A DNA stretch of 64,000 nucleotides. Source: Aurantibacillus circumpalustris. GTDB lineage: Bacteria; Bacteroidota; Bacteroidia; B-17B0; Aurantibacillaceae. The number at the start of each line of letters is the position of its first letter. Position 1 is the first letter of the stretch. Location of the stretch: contig NZ_CP121197.1 in NCBI RefSeq assembly GCF_029625215.1, forward strand, positions 992,001 to 1,056,000, read 5' to 3'. A program made the position numbers and the translations under genes. Under the pieces are notes generated by a model. That model worked only from the letters and a program-made list of their open reading frames with translations. It searched no databases and was not told where the DNA came from. Of this stretch, positions 46,463 to 54,415 are shown piece after piece.

Positions 46463-47743
46463 TTAATTTATACTACAGAGGTAATAGTTTTTTTTACCCT
46501 TCTGAATGATAATGTATTTGTTATTAATTAAATGCGATGAATTAATAATAAGTTCAAGGCCTTCTACTTTTTCTTTGTTAACGCTCACGCCACCACCTTG
46601 AATCATTTTTCTTGCTTCACTTTTGCTAGGGAAAACAGTTGTTTTTTCCGACAACAATTCCACAATACCTGTTCCAGATTCTATTTCAGATTTCAACAAA
46701 GTGAACTGAGGTAATCCGTCAAATACATCTAAGAATGTTTCTTCATCGAGTTTTTTAAGTTCAGCTAAGCCACCATTAAATAATACAGAACTTGTGTCAA
46801 TAGCACTGTTTAGATCCGTTTCACTATGTACCAAAGTTGTTAATTCTTTTGCAAGTGTTTTTTGAAGAATTCGTTTTCCAGGATCCTTTTCGTGCTCGGT
46901 AATCATAGCTTCTGTTTCTTCTTTCGAAAAAAAAGTGAAGATCTTAATCCAACTTTTTGCATCAGCATCTGAAGTATTAATCCAGAATTGATAAAATTTA
47001 TAAGGACTTGTTTTTGTTCTATCTAACCACACACTACCGCTTTCTGTTTTTCCAAATTTTGTTCCGTCGGCTTTACGAATTAACTGTGTTGTGAGTGCAT
47101 AAGCTTCTCCTCCTGATTTACGACGGATTAATTCGGTGCCACTTGTAATGTTACCCCATTGGTCTGAGCCTCCCATTTGAAGTTTACAGTTTTGAGTTTC
47201 GTTCAACTTATAGAAATCAAAAGCCTGCAGTAGTTGGTAACTAAACTCGGTAAAGCTCATTCCTGTTTCCAAACGATTTTTAACCGAATCTTTTGCCATC
47301 ATGTAACTAACGGTTAAGTGCTTGCCAACATCTCTAATAAAAGTAAGAAAAGTGTAATCCTTCATCCAGTCGTAGTTGTTTACAAGAATCGCGCCATTAC
47401 TGGAAGAGTTAAAATCTAAAAATTTTTCAAGCTGTTTTTTAAGGCCCGCTACGTTTTTATTAAGAGCTTCTTCATCTAAAAGATTTCGTTCCGCTGATTT
47501 TCCGCTAGGATCACCCACCATCCCAGTGGCCCCACCTATTAAGGCAATAGGCTTATGCCCTGCTTTTTGAAAACGCAACAAAGTAAATACCTGGGTTAAA
47601 TGACCTATATGTAATGAATCTGCCGTTGGATCGAATCCAATATATCCGCTAATAATTTCTTTTTCCAATAATTCTTCAGTGCCCGGCATAATATCCTGCA
47701 ACAGCCCTCTCCAACGTAATTCTTCAACAAAATTTGATTTCAT
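46463..47743 (-). CDS. tyrS: Tyrosyl-tRNA synthetase
   Basis: Class I synthetase of 426 residues. [17 protein letters not shown] contains the HIGH motif, [17 protein letters not shown] and [14 protein letters not shown] form the Tyr-binding site, and KFGKTESG is the KMSKS-type loop. The last ~80 residues form an S4-like RNA-binding domain ([21 protein letters not shown]). Single-copy in this window and followed by rpoN. The 235 nt upstream hold a copy of the TTGCCAC repeat and no clear promoter. Confidence 0.96.
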   Translation of the reverse strand: MKSNFVEELRWRGLLQDIMPGTEELLEKEIISGYIGFDPTADSLHIGHLTQVFTLLRFQKAGHKPIALIGGATGMVGDPSGKSAERNLLDEEALNKNVAGLKKQLEKFLDFNSSSNGAILVNNYDWMKDYTFLTFIRDVGKHLTVSYMMAKDSVKNRLETGMSFTEFSYQLLQAFDFYKLNETQNCKLQMGGSDQWGNITSGTELIRRKSGGEAYALTTQLIRKADGTKFGKTESGSVWLDRTKTSPYKFYQFWINTSDADAKSWIKIFTFFSKEETEAMITEHEKDPGKRILQKTLAKELTTLVHSETDLNSAIDTSSVLFNGGLAELKKLDEETFLDVFDGLPQFTLLKSEIESGTGIVELLSEKTTVFPSKSEARKMIQGGGVSVNKEKVEGLELIINSSHLINNKYIIIQKGKKNYYLCSIN

Positions 47744-47872
47744 ATAGTTTGATTTCTTTTTTTATTACTTTAACGTTACCCCTTTGACTTCAGGCCTTAC
47801 AACTGTTAAGACAAGGAGGCGATTCGTAACGAGTAAAATTACAAATATTGCCTGCATTTACAGCAATTTTTG

Positions 47873-47919
47873 TTGCCACTAATTGCACTAATTTTCACGA
47901 AGTTATTCGTGTAAATTGT
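47873..47919. repeat. Dispersed palindromic repeat, copy 2
   Basis: Begins TTGCCACTAATTGCAC; 24 of 26 bases match the reverse complement of the right arm of the repeat at 17399-17459. It continues into its own hairpin (TTTTCACGAA-gtta-TTCGTGTAAA). Located between the divergent tyrS and DUF4286 genes. Confidence 0.65.
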
Positions 47920-47978
47920 TATCGAGATAGGGTATAAATGTTTAAACGATTTAACGGAATTCTTTTTAAATTAGACCC

Positions 47979-48278
47979 ATGTTTATATACAATGTAACGG
48001 TTAACATTGATGATGAGGTTCATCAACAATGGGTAAAATGGATGAAGGAAAAACATATTCCGGATGTAATGAAAACAGGCTGCTTCATAGATAGCCAGAT
48101 GGTTAAAGTGTTGTATGTGGAAGATCATGGGCACACATTTTCAACGCAGTATAAATTTTTAGAAATGGCGGATATTGAAAAATATCAAAAAGAATTTGCG
48201 CCCGCTCTTCAAGCAGAACACAAAGAAATGTTTGGCGAAAAGTATACTGCATTTAGAACAGTACTAGAAATTCTGTAA
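47979..48278 (+). CDS. DUF4286 family protein
   Basis: A 99-residue soluble protein matching DUF4286: FIYNVTVNIDDEVHQQWVKWMKEKHIPDVMKTGCF ... KFLEMADIEKYQKEFAPALQAEHKEMFGEKYTAFRTVLEIL, a ferredoxin-like alpha/beta dimer fold by analogy to similar small proteins. The family is widespread in Bacteroidota; function unknown. It converges on the STAS-like gene with 3 nt between stop codons. Confidence 0.82.
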   Translation: MFIYNVTVNIDDEVHQQWVKWMKEKHIPDVMKTGCFIDSQMVKVLYVEDHGHTFSTQYKFLEMADIEKYQKEFAPALQAEHKEMFGEKYTAFRTVLEIL

Positions 48279-48281
48279 TGA

Positions 48282-48662
48282 TTATAAAAAACCTTGCAAC
48301 CAATGCATCGCGCCCTTTTCTTCTTTAAACAGTTTGGAAGGAACAGAAGGGCGATTTACTTTTATAAAAAAGTTTGCAAGCAAAATAACAGATATTTTAT
48401 CGGTAAGAGTTGCATAAGCAAGATGTTGTTTTGAGTAGGAGTTGTTTGCACTGTACTTTCTTGCGGCTGAACCGGCGGTTGCAAGATTTCTGACATCAGC
48501 CAGAATACAAAAAGTTAAGTTTCCGGCCAATTTGGAGGCCTCACTAAAGATTAATTCAAGTGTCTTTTCGGTGATTTCTGTGCCTTCGGTAATTCTTACG
48601 GTCAGAATTCTGTTTTCGTATTCGAGTTGACCGAATTCTTTAAAGTGAAGGGCTTGTTTCAT
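48282..48662 (-). CDS. Small STAS-like protein, paralogue of the 17488-17871 gene
   Basis: A 126-residue soluble protein. The ATG at 48662 (MKQALHFKEFG) was chosen over an in-frame TTG 3 codons upstream. 'LTFCILADVRNLATAGSAARKYSAN' and the C-terminal NFFIKVNRPSVPSKLF ... GAMHWL align with the 17488-17871 protein over the whole length. The pattern of a strand ending in ADVRN followed by a helix suits a SpoIIAA/STAS-like fold. Function unknown. A TATATTTG box lies 6 nt before the start. Confidence 0.65.
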   Translation of the reverse strand: MKQALHFKEFGQLEYENRILTVRITEGTEITEKTLELIFSEASKLAGNLTFCILADVRNLATAGSAARKYSANNSYSKQHLAYATLTDKISVILLANFFIKVNRPSVPSKLFKEEKGAMHWLQGFL

Positions 48663-48668
48663 TTGGCC

Positions 48669-48676
48669 CAAATATA
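48669..48676 (-). promoter_or_regulatory. -7 box (TATATTTG) 6 nt before the STAS-like gene
   Basis: A perfect TAnnTTTG match on the minus strand; no clear -33 element. It would give a leader of almost zero length. Confidence 0.4.
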
Positions 48677-48743
48677 ACCAATTTCGACAAATGTCAGTTA
48701 TTTATCGACGAGTTACAGTTATTGAACGAGGGGACCAAAAAGA

Positions 48744-48770
48744 AAAAAGTCGGTAACCAACCGACTTTTT
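48744..48770 (-). terminator. Terminator of the 48842-49279 gene
   Basis: 11-bp perfect stem (AAAAAGTCGGT / ACCGACTTTTT) with a 5-nt loop; on the minus strand it ends in a T-rich run (CTTTTTTCTTTTTGG). Confidence 0.8.
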
Positions 48771-48841
48771 CAACCAAAGCAACTAATTGTTTAACCCTTA
48801 ATTATGACAATTGTTACTTACTCTCTTAACAAGAAACAGCA

Positions 48842-49279
48842 CTAATTCATTTTGAATGGTGGGATTTTACCATCTTTCATTAATTGCAAGCTTTTCTTTT
48901 TATGTTCTTCGAAATTTCCAAAAGCTAAAGCGTCAAGCATTTCTTGGCGACTCATATCAGGATTATTAAAATTTTTACGAATTTCTTCTGAGCAACGGTC
49001 AACGTATTTTTCAAATTTCATTGGTGCCCACACGTATTCTTTTTTTACAGCATCTTTCTTAAAAGCAAACTCTTTTGGCAAAACACCTTCAATTTTAGAC
49101 TTTATATCCAAACCTTCATACGTTTTTGGTAATTGTCGGTTGTCAAATAAGAAGGGTTTACTCACCATAATAACATGTTTCTTGCGTTTCGGGTCTATCA
49201 TAGATAGACCTTCAATGCGTAATCCTTTTTTCTTTAGGAGTCCGTATTTTGATTCAAAGTGTTTAAGGATTTCGAACAT
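48842..49279 (-). CDS. Hypothetical cytoplasmic protein, 145 aa
   Basis: Family not recognised. It has no signal peptide or membrane segment, is basic and rich in Lys (23 or more), with helices at both ends ('MFEILKHFESKYGLLKKKGL', 'MSRQEMLDALAFGNFEEHKKKSLQLMKDGKIPPFKMN') around strand-like 'KKHVIMVSKPFLFDN'. The C-terminal helix-turn pattern may bind nucleic acid or protein, but this is weak. It has its own terminator and a 205-nt upstream gap to the anti-sigma gene, in which I see only a short direct repeat (AAGCGGTTA/AAGCGGTTG). Confidence 0.5.
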   Translation of the reverse strand: MFEILKHFESKYGLLKKKGLRIEGLSMIDPKRKKHVIMVSKPFLFDNRQLPKTYEGLDIKSKIEGVLPKEFAFKKDAVKKEYVWAPMKFEKYVDRCSEEIRKNFNNPDMSRQEMLDALAFGNFEEHKKKSLQLMKDGKIPPFKMN

Positions 49280-49484
49280 GTTTGTCTAATTAGGGTACTA
49301 AGTTAACTATAAAATTGTTAATAACTTCGTTTTAACATTAATACGAAAGTTAATATTTTCAAAGACTGTTTACGACATGTTAGGAAGCGGTTAAGAAGCG
49401 GTTGATAGTAAGTTAAATGTTTGATATTTAACCATTTAAAAAAGTTCAAAACTTATTTAAATCAGCTCATTAAGCGAAACATTT

Positions 49485-50576
49485 TTAATCCCTCTTGTAA
49501 ACTAGCACATTAAACACATAAGGATTAATGCGTTTAATTTGTTCAGAACGTTTGAGTTTCTTTAGACTGGTTTTTTTAGAATTTTGGGTCAATAAATCTT
49601 GTTTTGTGCTGTCAATTTCGCAAGATTTAATCGAATTTAGAATATTATTGGCCTTTATTGCAAATCCGGTAGCTTCTTCACCTGCCAATTTACCCTTAAT
49701 GACGCCAATTACATTACCATTTTCATCTAAAAGGGGTCCGCCGCTATTTCCTGGATTAACCGGAATTGAGATTTGGTACATATTGGTATCGTTTGAGTAA
49801 CCACTTAAAGAGCTTAGTGAACCTTCGCCATATACCATATCCTTACGAGGGTAACCTAAGGTAAACACTTTGTCACCTACATCGGTTGATTTTTCGTTTA
49901 ATGAAAAGGGCACTTGCCAGTTTTTATAAAAGTCTTTATTCTCAAGTTTTAAAACAGCTAAATCTAATTTAGGATCGAACAAAACTAATTTTGTGAGAGC
50001 TCTGTCAATAACGCCGTTTCTAACAAAAATACTATCAGCACCTTTTACCATGTGATAACTGGTTAGGATATATCCTTTATCGTTAAGAGCGAAAGCACTT
50101 CCCTCTAGATTTGCAGGGGCATAATTTATTTTTTTCCCACTTTTAGTAATACCTTCAACAACACCATCACTTGACGCTTTTAATTCCATCACCACACGGT
50201 TAAGATCGGTAATTTGATTGCTTTGTTGCTTAAGAAGGTATCCTCCAGTACTTAAAACAGCTACCGTGCTTAATACGGCTATAAGAGTTGTACTTGCTGC
50301 TACTGCTATTGTTCTGCCATGTCGCCTTGCAAAATTTTCTTCGCGGTGAATAGAAATAACTTTAGAATTCCCGAATTCTTCCTGGTGAATCGATTTTAGT
50401 TTTTTCTTTAAACTAATTCTATCGGAATTTAATTTTAAGGCATCAATGATCGCTTTGTGTTCATTAAATGCACTGGCCATTATCACATCGGTGTGTAATA
50501 ATTTTTCAAAATTAGTTCTTTCCTCTTCACTTAAGGTCTTATTCAGGTAATTATCAAATAAATCAGTAACTCTCAT
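49485..50576 (-). CDS. Anti-sigma-like membrane protein fused to an S1C serine protease domain
   Basis: A 363-residue protein. Residues 1-~85 are cytoplasmic, acidic and helical (LFDNYLNKTLSEEERTNFEKLLHTDVIMASAFNEHKAIIDAL), like anti-sigma N-termini. One membrane helix spans about 89-115. The rest is a trypsin-like DegP-type protease with the triad His175 (SYHMV), Asp205 (LDLAVL) and Ser278 (GNSGGP), all present, and no PDZ domain. By topology the protease is periplasmic. It lies 12 nt after an ECF sigma factor gene. It may sense envelope damage and control that sigma factor, possibly by self-cleavage; this is inference. Confidence 0.8.
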   Translation of the reverse strand: MRVTDLFDNYLNKTLSEEERTNFEKLLHTDVIMASAFNEHKAIIDALKLNSDRISLKKKLKSIHQEEFGNSKVISIHREENFARRHGRTIAVAASTTLIAVLSTVAVLSTGGYLLKQQSNQITDLNRVVMELKASSDGVVEGITKSGKKINYAPANLEGSAFALNDKGYILTSYHMVKGADSIFVRNGVIDRALTKLVLFDPKLDLAVLKLENKDFYKNWQVPFSLNEKSTDVGDKVFTLGYPRKDMVYGEGSLSSLSGYSNDTNMYQISIPVNPGNSGGPLLDENGNVIGVIKGKLAGEEATGFAIKANNILNSIKSCEIDSTKQDLLTQNSKKTSLKKLKRSEQIKRINPYVFNVLVYKRD

Positions 50577-50588
50577 TTTTCTTTCTCC

Positions 50589-51173
50589 TTATGATTCTTG
50601 TTCAATAGTTTTTTTATCAAAAAAGTATTTCTTTAATCGTTGTAAACATTTATACTTTTGGTTCTTAGCATTGTCTGCATTTGTATAGCCAAACTTATCA
50701 GCTATCTCATCCATATTTAATTTGTGCACATAAAAGTCTTTAATTAGCGTGGCACAAGGTTCGCCAAGTTCGAGTAGACTTCTGTTCATTTTTTCAATTT
50801 CTTTCTCTTTCTCTTGATGCTCGTCTAAATCACTTGCTACATCAACAACCTCATTTTCTGCATCTTCTTTAAATAAAAATGTTTTACCACTTTTTTTCAA
50901 GTGTTTAAGCCACAATCGTTTCGAAATGGAATAAATATAGGTTTGTAATTGACAATTCAAAGAAAATTCAGGTTTTTGTGCATTTTCATACAACGCAATG
51001 ACAGTTTCCTGATATATATCCTGAGCAGCTTCTTCTGTACCACTATTGTTTACAATAAATTTAAGAACGACGTTGTAATACTTTTTGTATAAGGCGCTAA
51101 GTACTTCACTATTACCGCTGCGTAACCCATCAATAAATTGATCGTCGGAAAATTGCAGTTTGGTAGCAGACAT
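50589..51173 (-). CDS. ECF RNA polymerase sigma factor
   Basis: A 194-residue sigma-70 family protein of the extracytoplasmic-function type. Region 2 has ALYKKYYNVVLKFIVNNSGTEEAAQDIYQETVIALYENAQ (core and -10 binding), followed by FSLNCQLQTYIYSISKRLWLKHLKK; a charged linker (EDAENEVVDVASDLDEHQEKEKEIEKM) and region 4 (LIKDFYVHKLNMDEIADKFGYTNADNAKNQKYKCLQRLKKYFF) with the helix-turn-helix. ATG at 51173 preferred over GTG two codons upstream. Its likely partner is the anti-sigma/protease encoded next, with which it forms a two-gene operon. Confidence 0.9.
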   Translation of the reverse strand: MSATKLQFSDDQFIDGLRSGNSEVLSALYKKYYNVVLKFIVNNSGTEEAAQDIYQETVIALYENAQKPEFSLNCQLQTYIYSISKRLWLKHLKKSGKTFLFKEDAENEVVDVASDLDEHQEKEKEIEKMNRSLLELGEPCATLIKDFYVHKLNMDEIADKFGYTNADNAKNQKYKCLQRLKKYFFDKKTIEQES

Positions 51174-51470
51174 AGACACGCTGTTTAAATTAATACTCTA
51201 TTTTTATAAAGGTAACCTGTTTTTGATTAAAATTTTTATTCTTCACTATTTTAAGACGCTAATTAAAAGGTTTATTCATTCATAATATTATATGTTTTAA
51301 GTCATGAAGACACAATTAAGAGCAAATTGACATTAACTTAATAGAATTTATTACTGTGATAGTCAAATAGTTACAAAAAACAGTATTCTTTTTTTGATTT
51401 TTTTGGGTTACCATTTTCTGTTTTCGGTATCAATGTAAAATCAATCACTAATTAAAAAATTAAAACTGAA

Positions 51471-51710
51471 ATGAAAAAAGTATTATCAATTATCGCTGTA
51501 GCTGTAGTAGCTACTTTCGTAGCTTGTGGTCCTTCTGCTGAAGAAAAAGCTAAAATGGAAGAAAGAGCAAAATTTATTCAAGATTCAATTGCTGCTTCAA
51601 TCAGCGAGTCTATGCAAGCTCCTGAAGCAACTGCAGATACAACTGCTCCTGCTGTTGAAGCTGCTGCTCCTGCTCCTGCTGCTGAAGCTCACGATGCGCA
51701 CGGACACTAA
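51471..51710 (+). CDS. Small lipoprotein, paralogue of the next gene
   Basis: A 79-residue lipoprotein: signal MKKVLSIIAVAVVATFVAC with lipidated Cys19, then GPSAEEKAKMEERAKFIQDSIAASISESM, a short charged helix, and an Ala/Pro/Thr-rich tail ending HDAHGH. The helix matches the next gene (CGPAAE ... HERAKIFQDSIANVI). A His-rich end could bind metal but may be chance. Function unknown. It is divergent from the ECF sigma operon across ~300 nt; within that stretch I see no consensus promoter or other feature. Confidence 0.7.
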   Translation: MKKVLSIIAVAVVATFVACGPSAEEKAKMEERAKFIQDSIAASISESMQAPEATADTTAPAVEAAAPAPAAEAHDAHGH

Positions 51711-51739
51711 GAATTTGTGTTTAGTTAGTTAGATGATTA

Positions 51740-51776
51740 GCCCCAAAGCATTGCTTTGGGGCTTTTCTGTTTTTTG
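51740..51776 (+). terminator. Terminator of the first small lipoprotein gene
   Basis: Perfect 10-bp stem (GCCCCAAAGC / GCTTTGGGGC, 3-nt loop) followed by TTTTCTGTTTTTT. Confidence 0.9.
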
Positions 51777-51786
51777 ATTAGCTTTG
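51755..51786 (+). promoter_or_regulatory. Promoter of the second small lipoprotein, inside the terminator
   Basis: TTTG (51755-51758), 20 nt, TAGCTTTG (51779-51786): both consensus elements at the usual spacing. The -33 part lies in the 3' arm of the terminator hairpin. Confidence 0.6.
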
Positions 51787-51812
51787 CTATCCATTAATCA
51801 CTTTACTTACAT

Positions 51813-52034
51813 ATGAAAAAAACAGGTTTATTTTCCGCCCTTACTTTTATTTTGATTTTAACATCGTGCGGCCCTGCTGCAGAAAACAGACAGGTGATGC
51901 ATGAGCGTGCTAAAATTTTTCAGGACTCCATTGCTAATGTTATTAGAACAACAATGGCTGAAGCTGAAGCTCCTTCAAATGTTGTTGTTATGCCTACACC
52001 AACTAATGCAGCGCAAGCGGCACCTCAAAAATAA
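51813..52034 (+). CDS. Small lipoprotein, paralogue of the previous gene
   Basis: A 73-residue lipoprotein: lipidated Cys19 (LTSC/GPAAEN), a short helix VMHERAKIFQDSIANVIRTTM with the same pattern as the neighbour, then a Val/Pro/Ala-rich tail. Lower similarity in the tail. Probably a duplicated envelope peptide of unknown role. mrp follows after 24 nt and may share the transcript. Confidence 0.68.
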   Translation: MKKTGLFSALTFILILTSCGPAAENRQVMHERAKIFQDSIANVIRTTMAEAEAPSNVVVMPTPTNAAQAAPQK

Positions 52035-52058
52035 CACCTTTTACTTTGCTCTTTAATT

Positions 52059-53138
52059 ATGGAAATTACAATTCAAAAAGTACTTGATGCTTTAAAATAT
52101 GTTGATGATCCGGATCTTAAAAAAGATTTGGTAACCCTCAACATGATTAAAGATGTTGCTGTAGATGGGAAGAACATTTCTTTCACTGTTGTTCTTACAA
52201 CTCCTGCTTGCCCTATGAAGGACATGATTCATAATGCCTGTATGAATGCAATTTTGCATTATGTTGATAAGGAGGCGAAAGTGAAAATCAACATGACGGC
52301 AACCGTTACTACTAAAAAAGGAAAAGATGAAACTACTTTGCGTGATGTTAAAAACATTATTGCGGTAGCGAGTGGCAAAGGAGGTGTTGGAAAAAGTACG
52401 ATTGCCGCTAATCTTGCAGTTGGCTTGGCGCGACAAGGCGCGAAAGTGGGTTTAGTAGATGCTGATATTTATGGCCCCTCTCAACACATTATGTTTGGTA
52501 TGCAGAATGAAGGTCCGGGTTCTGCCGAATTTAACGGGCAGAAAAAAATGGCACCTGTTGTCAGTCATGGTGTGAAATTAAATTCAATTGGTTTTTTAGC
52601 GGGACCAAATCAACCCATTGCATTACGTGGACCAATGGCGACTAAGGCTTTATCTCAATTGTTTTACGAAACCGTATGGGGTGAATTAGATTATTTAATT
52701 GTAGATCTTCCTCCAGGTACTGGAGATATTCAAATTAGTTTATGTAGCCAGGTGCCGGTAACTGGTGCGGTTGTGGTTTGTACTCCGCAAGATGTTGCTA
52801 TTTCTGACGCTAGAAAAGGAATTGCCTTATTTCAATTAGAGCAGGTAAATGTTCCAATTCTTGGTTTAGTAGAAAACATGGCCTGGTTTACACCCGAAGA
52901 ATTACCAGAAAATAAATATTATATTTTTGGAAAAGATGGTGTGAAACATTTAGCTGAAGAATTAAACGTGCCCTTAATTTGTCAATTACCTTTAGTACAA
53001 AGCGTGCGCGAAGCTTCGGATGCTGGCCGTCCGGCAGTTATGCAAGAAAACACAGTTCAAGCACTTGCATTTATGGAGATGGCGCAAAATGTTGCGCAGC
53101 AGGTTGCTATCAGAAACGCAGATCTTGTGGAGGCTTGA
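52059..53138 (+). CDS. mrp: Mrp/ApbC-type Fe-S cluster carrier ATPase
   Basis: P-loop NTPase that binds and passes on Fe-S clusters. Residues 1-~95 are a DUF59/MIP18 domain, with the CPMKDMIHNAC stretch at 51-61. The deviant Walker A is SGKGGVGKST (105-114); GLVDADIYGPSQ, GPMATKAL and VDLPPGTGDIQ are further MinD/Mrp motifs. At the usual CxxC bridge site (ENMxxFxCPxC) the sequence reads ENMAWFTPEELPENKYYIFGKDG, so the two bridging cysteines are absent. 359 residues, normal length. Confidence 0.93.
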   Translation: MEITIQKVLDALKYVDDPDLKKDLVTLNMIKDVAVDGKNISFTVVLTTPACPMKDMIHNACMNAILHYVDKEAKVKINMTATVTTKKGKDETTLRDVKNIIAVASGKGGVGKSTIAANLAVGLARQGAKVGLVDADIYGPSQHIMFGMQNEGPGSAEFNGQKKMAPVVSHGVKLNSIGFLAGPNQPIALRGPMATKALSQLFYETVWGELDYLIVDLPPGTGDIQISLCSQVPVTGAVVVCTPQDVAISDARKGIALFQLEQVNVPILGLVENMAWFTPEELPENKYYIFGKDGVKHLAEELNVPLICQLPLVQSVREASDAGRPAVMQENTVQALAFMEMAQNVAQQVAIRNADLVEA

Positions 53139-53260
53139 ACCCGTTCTTTAAGTTATTATTGAAGTAGTTTTTCCTATCTGTTACCTGTTCGTGTTTTATT
53201 AATAAAGTGGGTACAACTATTCGTTTGTTATAAACTCTCAATTATTATAAAAACTCCAAT

Positions 53261-54343
53261 ATGAAAAAGCTATTTTTTATTTCCTTGCTAATATTTTCTT
53301 TAACACTTAAGGCGCAAAAGAAATTAAAACTTTCTAATGGCGTGCATTCAGCTGATGTTGTAAAAATAGAAACAACGACATCGCCGGCAAATCCATTGTA
53401 CACCTTTTCAACATATACAGTGCCTTATCAGGAGTTTACTGGTGTATCTGTGAGCAATGGTTTAATGTGGGATGATAGTAACTTTCCAATTACGATGGGA
53501 TTTAATTTTAAACTTTACGGCGCTTCAGGTAATATCATTAATTTTGCTGAAGGCTCGTTTGCTACGTTTGATAACCCTACACTATCCGTGTTAACCCTTG
53601 CCACTCCGATGTTTGAAGACCTGTGTGATAGAGCATTCCTTCCTGCCACTTCTAATGAAGGAGATTCAGGCGGCATCTCTGATATTTCGTATTCAGTAAC
53701 CGGAACAGTAGGAAATAAAATATGTATGATTCAGGTAAAAGATGCAGGATTTTATGAAGAAATTGCAGCGTATGATACTTCTGAGAGTTATGTTAATTTT
53801 CAATTATGGTTATATGAAGGAACAAATGATATTGAAATACGCTTTGGAGATGTAAACATTCAAAACCCCCAAGACAACCTGCTTAATCCAGCAGGCTTTC
53901 ATTGTGGACTCGCAGAACAGGTAGATTTGAATACAGCTGTTAACGTTAGTGCCAATGTTTTGAATGGACCTGCTTCAAATCCAGCCATGGTTGGTTTGGG
54001 CACTACGCTCGCAGAAGTGGTTACTGGAACAGTTCAAAGTGGCAGAGTTTATAAATTTTCACGAGTTAATCCGAATTTGGTTGGAATAAGCAATGTCAAT
54101 TTTTCAGAACAAATGAGTTTCTTTCCTAATCCAGCTTCAACAAAACTTTATTGTAACACCCCAGCTGATTTAATGAAAGAAGTTGAAATTTATTTTTATA
54201 GCCTTGATGGCAAACTGGTTTCAGAGAAAAAACTTGAATCAGAAATAGACATTTCTGAAATCGGTAAAGGCGTTTATCTTTTAAAAACGAAATCTAAGAA
54301 TGGAGACTTCCACTATTCAGGAAAGCTTGTTGTAATTAAGTAA
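53261..54343 (+). CDS. T9SS-secreted protein of unknown function (type A)
   Basis: A 360-residue protein with signal peptide (ends LKAQ). The body is beta-rich without Cys pairs; 'MGFNFKLYGASGNIINFAEGSFATFDN' and 'VNFQLWLYEGTNDIEIRFGDVNI' recall nidogen-like or jelly-roll segments (such 'W.....DIEIRFG' strands occur in secreted beta-sandwiches), but the match is loose. The C-terminal ~75 residues are a type A T9SS domain: FFPNPASTKLYCNTPADL, IYFYSLDGKLVSEK, IGKGVYLLKTKSKNG, KLVVIK. The role is unknown. Confidence 0.8.
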   Translation: MKKLFFISLLIFSLTLKAQKKLKLSNGVHSADVVKIETTTSPANPLYTFSTYTVPYQEFTGVSVSNGLMWDDSNFPITMGFNFKLYGASGNIINFAEGSFATFDNPTLSVLTLATPMFEDLCDRAFLPATSNEGDSGGISDISYSVTGTVGNKICMIQVKDAGFYEEIAAYDTSESYVNFQLWLYEGTNDIEIRFGDVNIQNPQDNLLNPAGFHCGLAEQVDLNTAVNVSANVLNGPASNPAMVGLGTTLAEVVTGTVQSGRVYKFSRVNPNLVGISNVNFSEQMSFFPNPASTKLYCNTPADLMKEVEIYFYSLDGKLVSEKKLESEIDISEIGKGVYLLKTKSKNGDFHYSGKLVVIK

Positions 54344-54415
54344 AAAGCAATTTCTAAGGGCTGTTTAAAAAAAGAACTTTATATAACATGACTTAGTAAA
54401 GTTATAAGAACAGAA

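Noticed and set aside
47744-47978. T-box or other tRNA-sensing leader before tyrS.
   Set aside because: No T-box sequence or specifier hairpin was seen; the notable structure there is the dispersed repeat.
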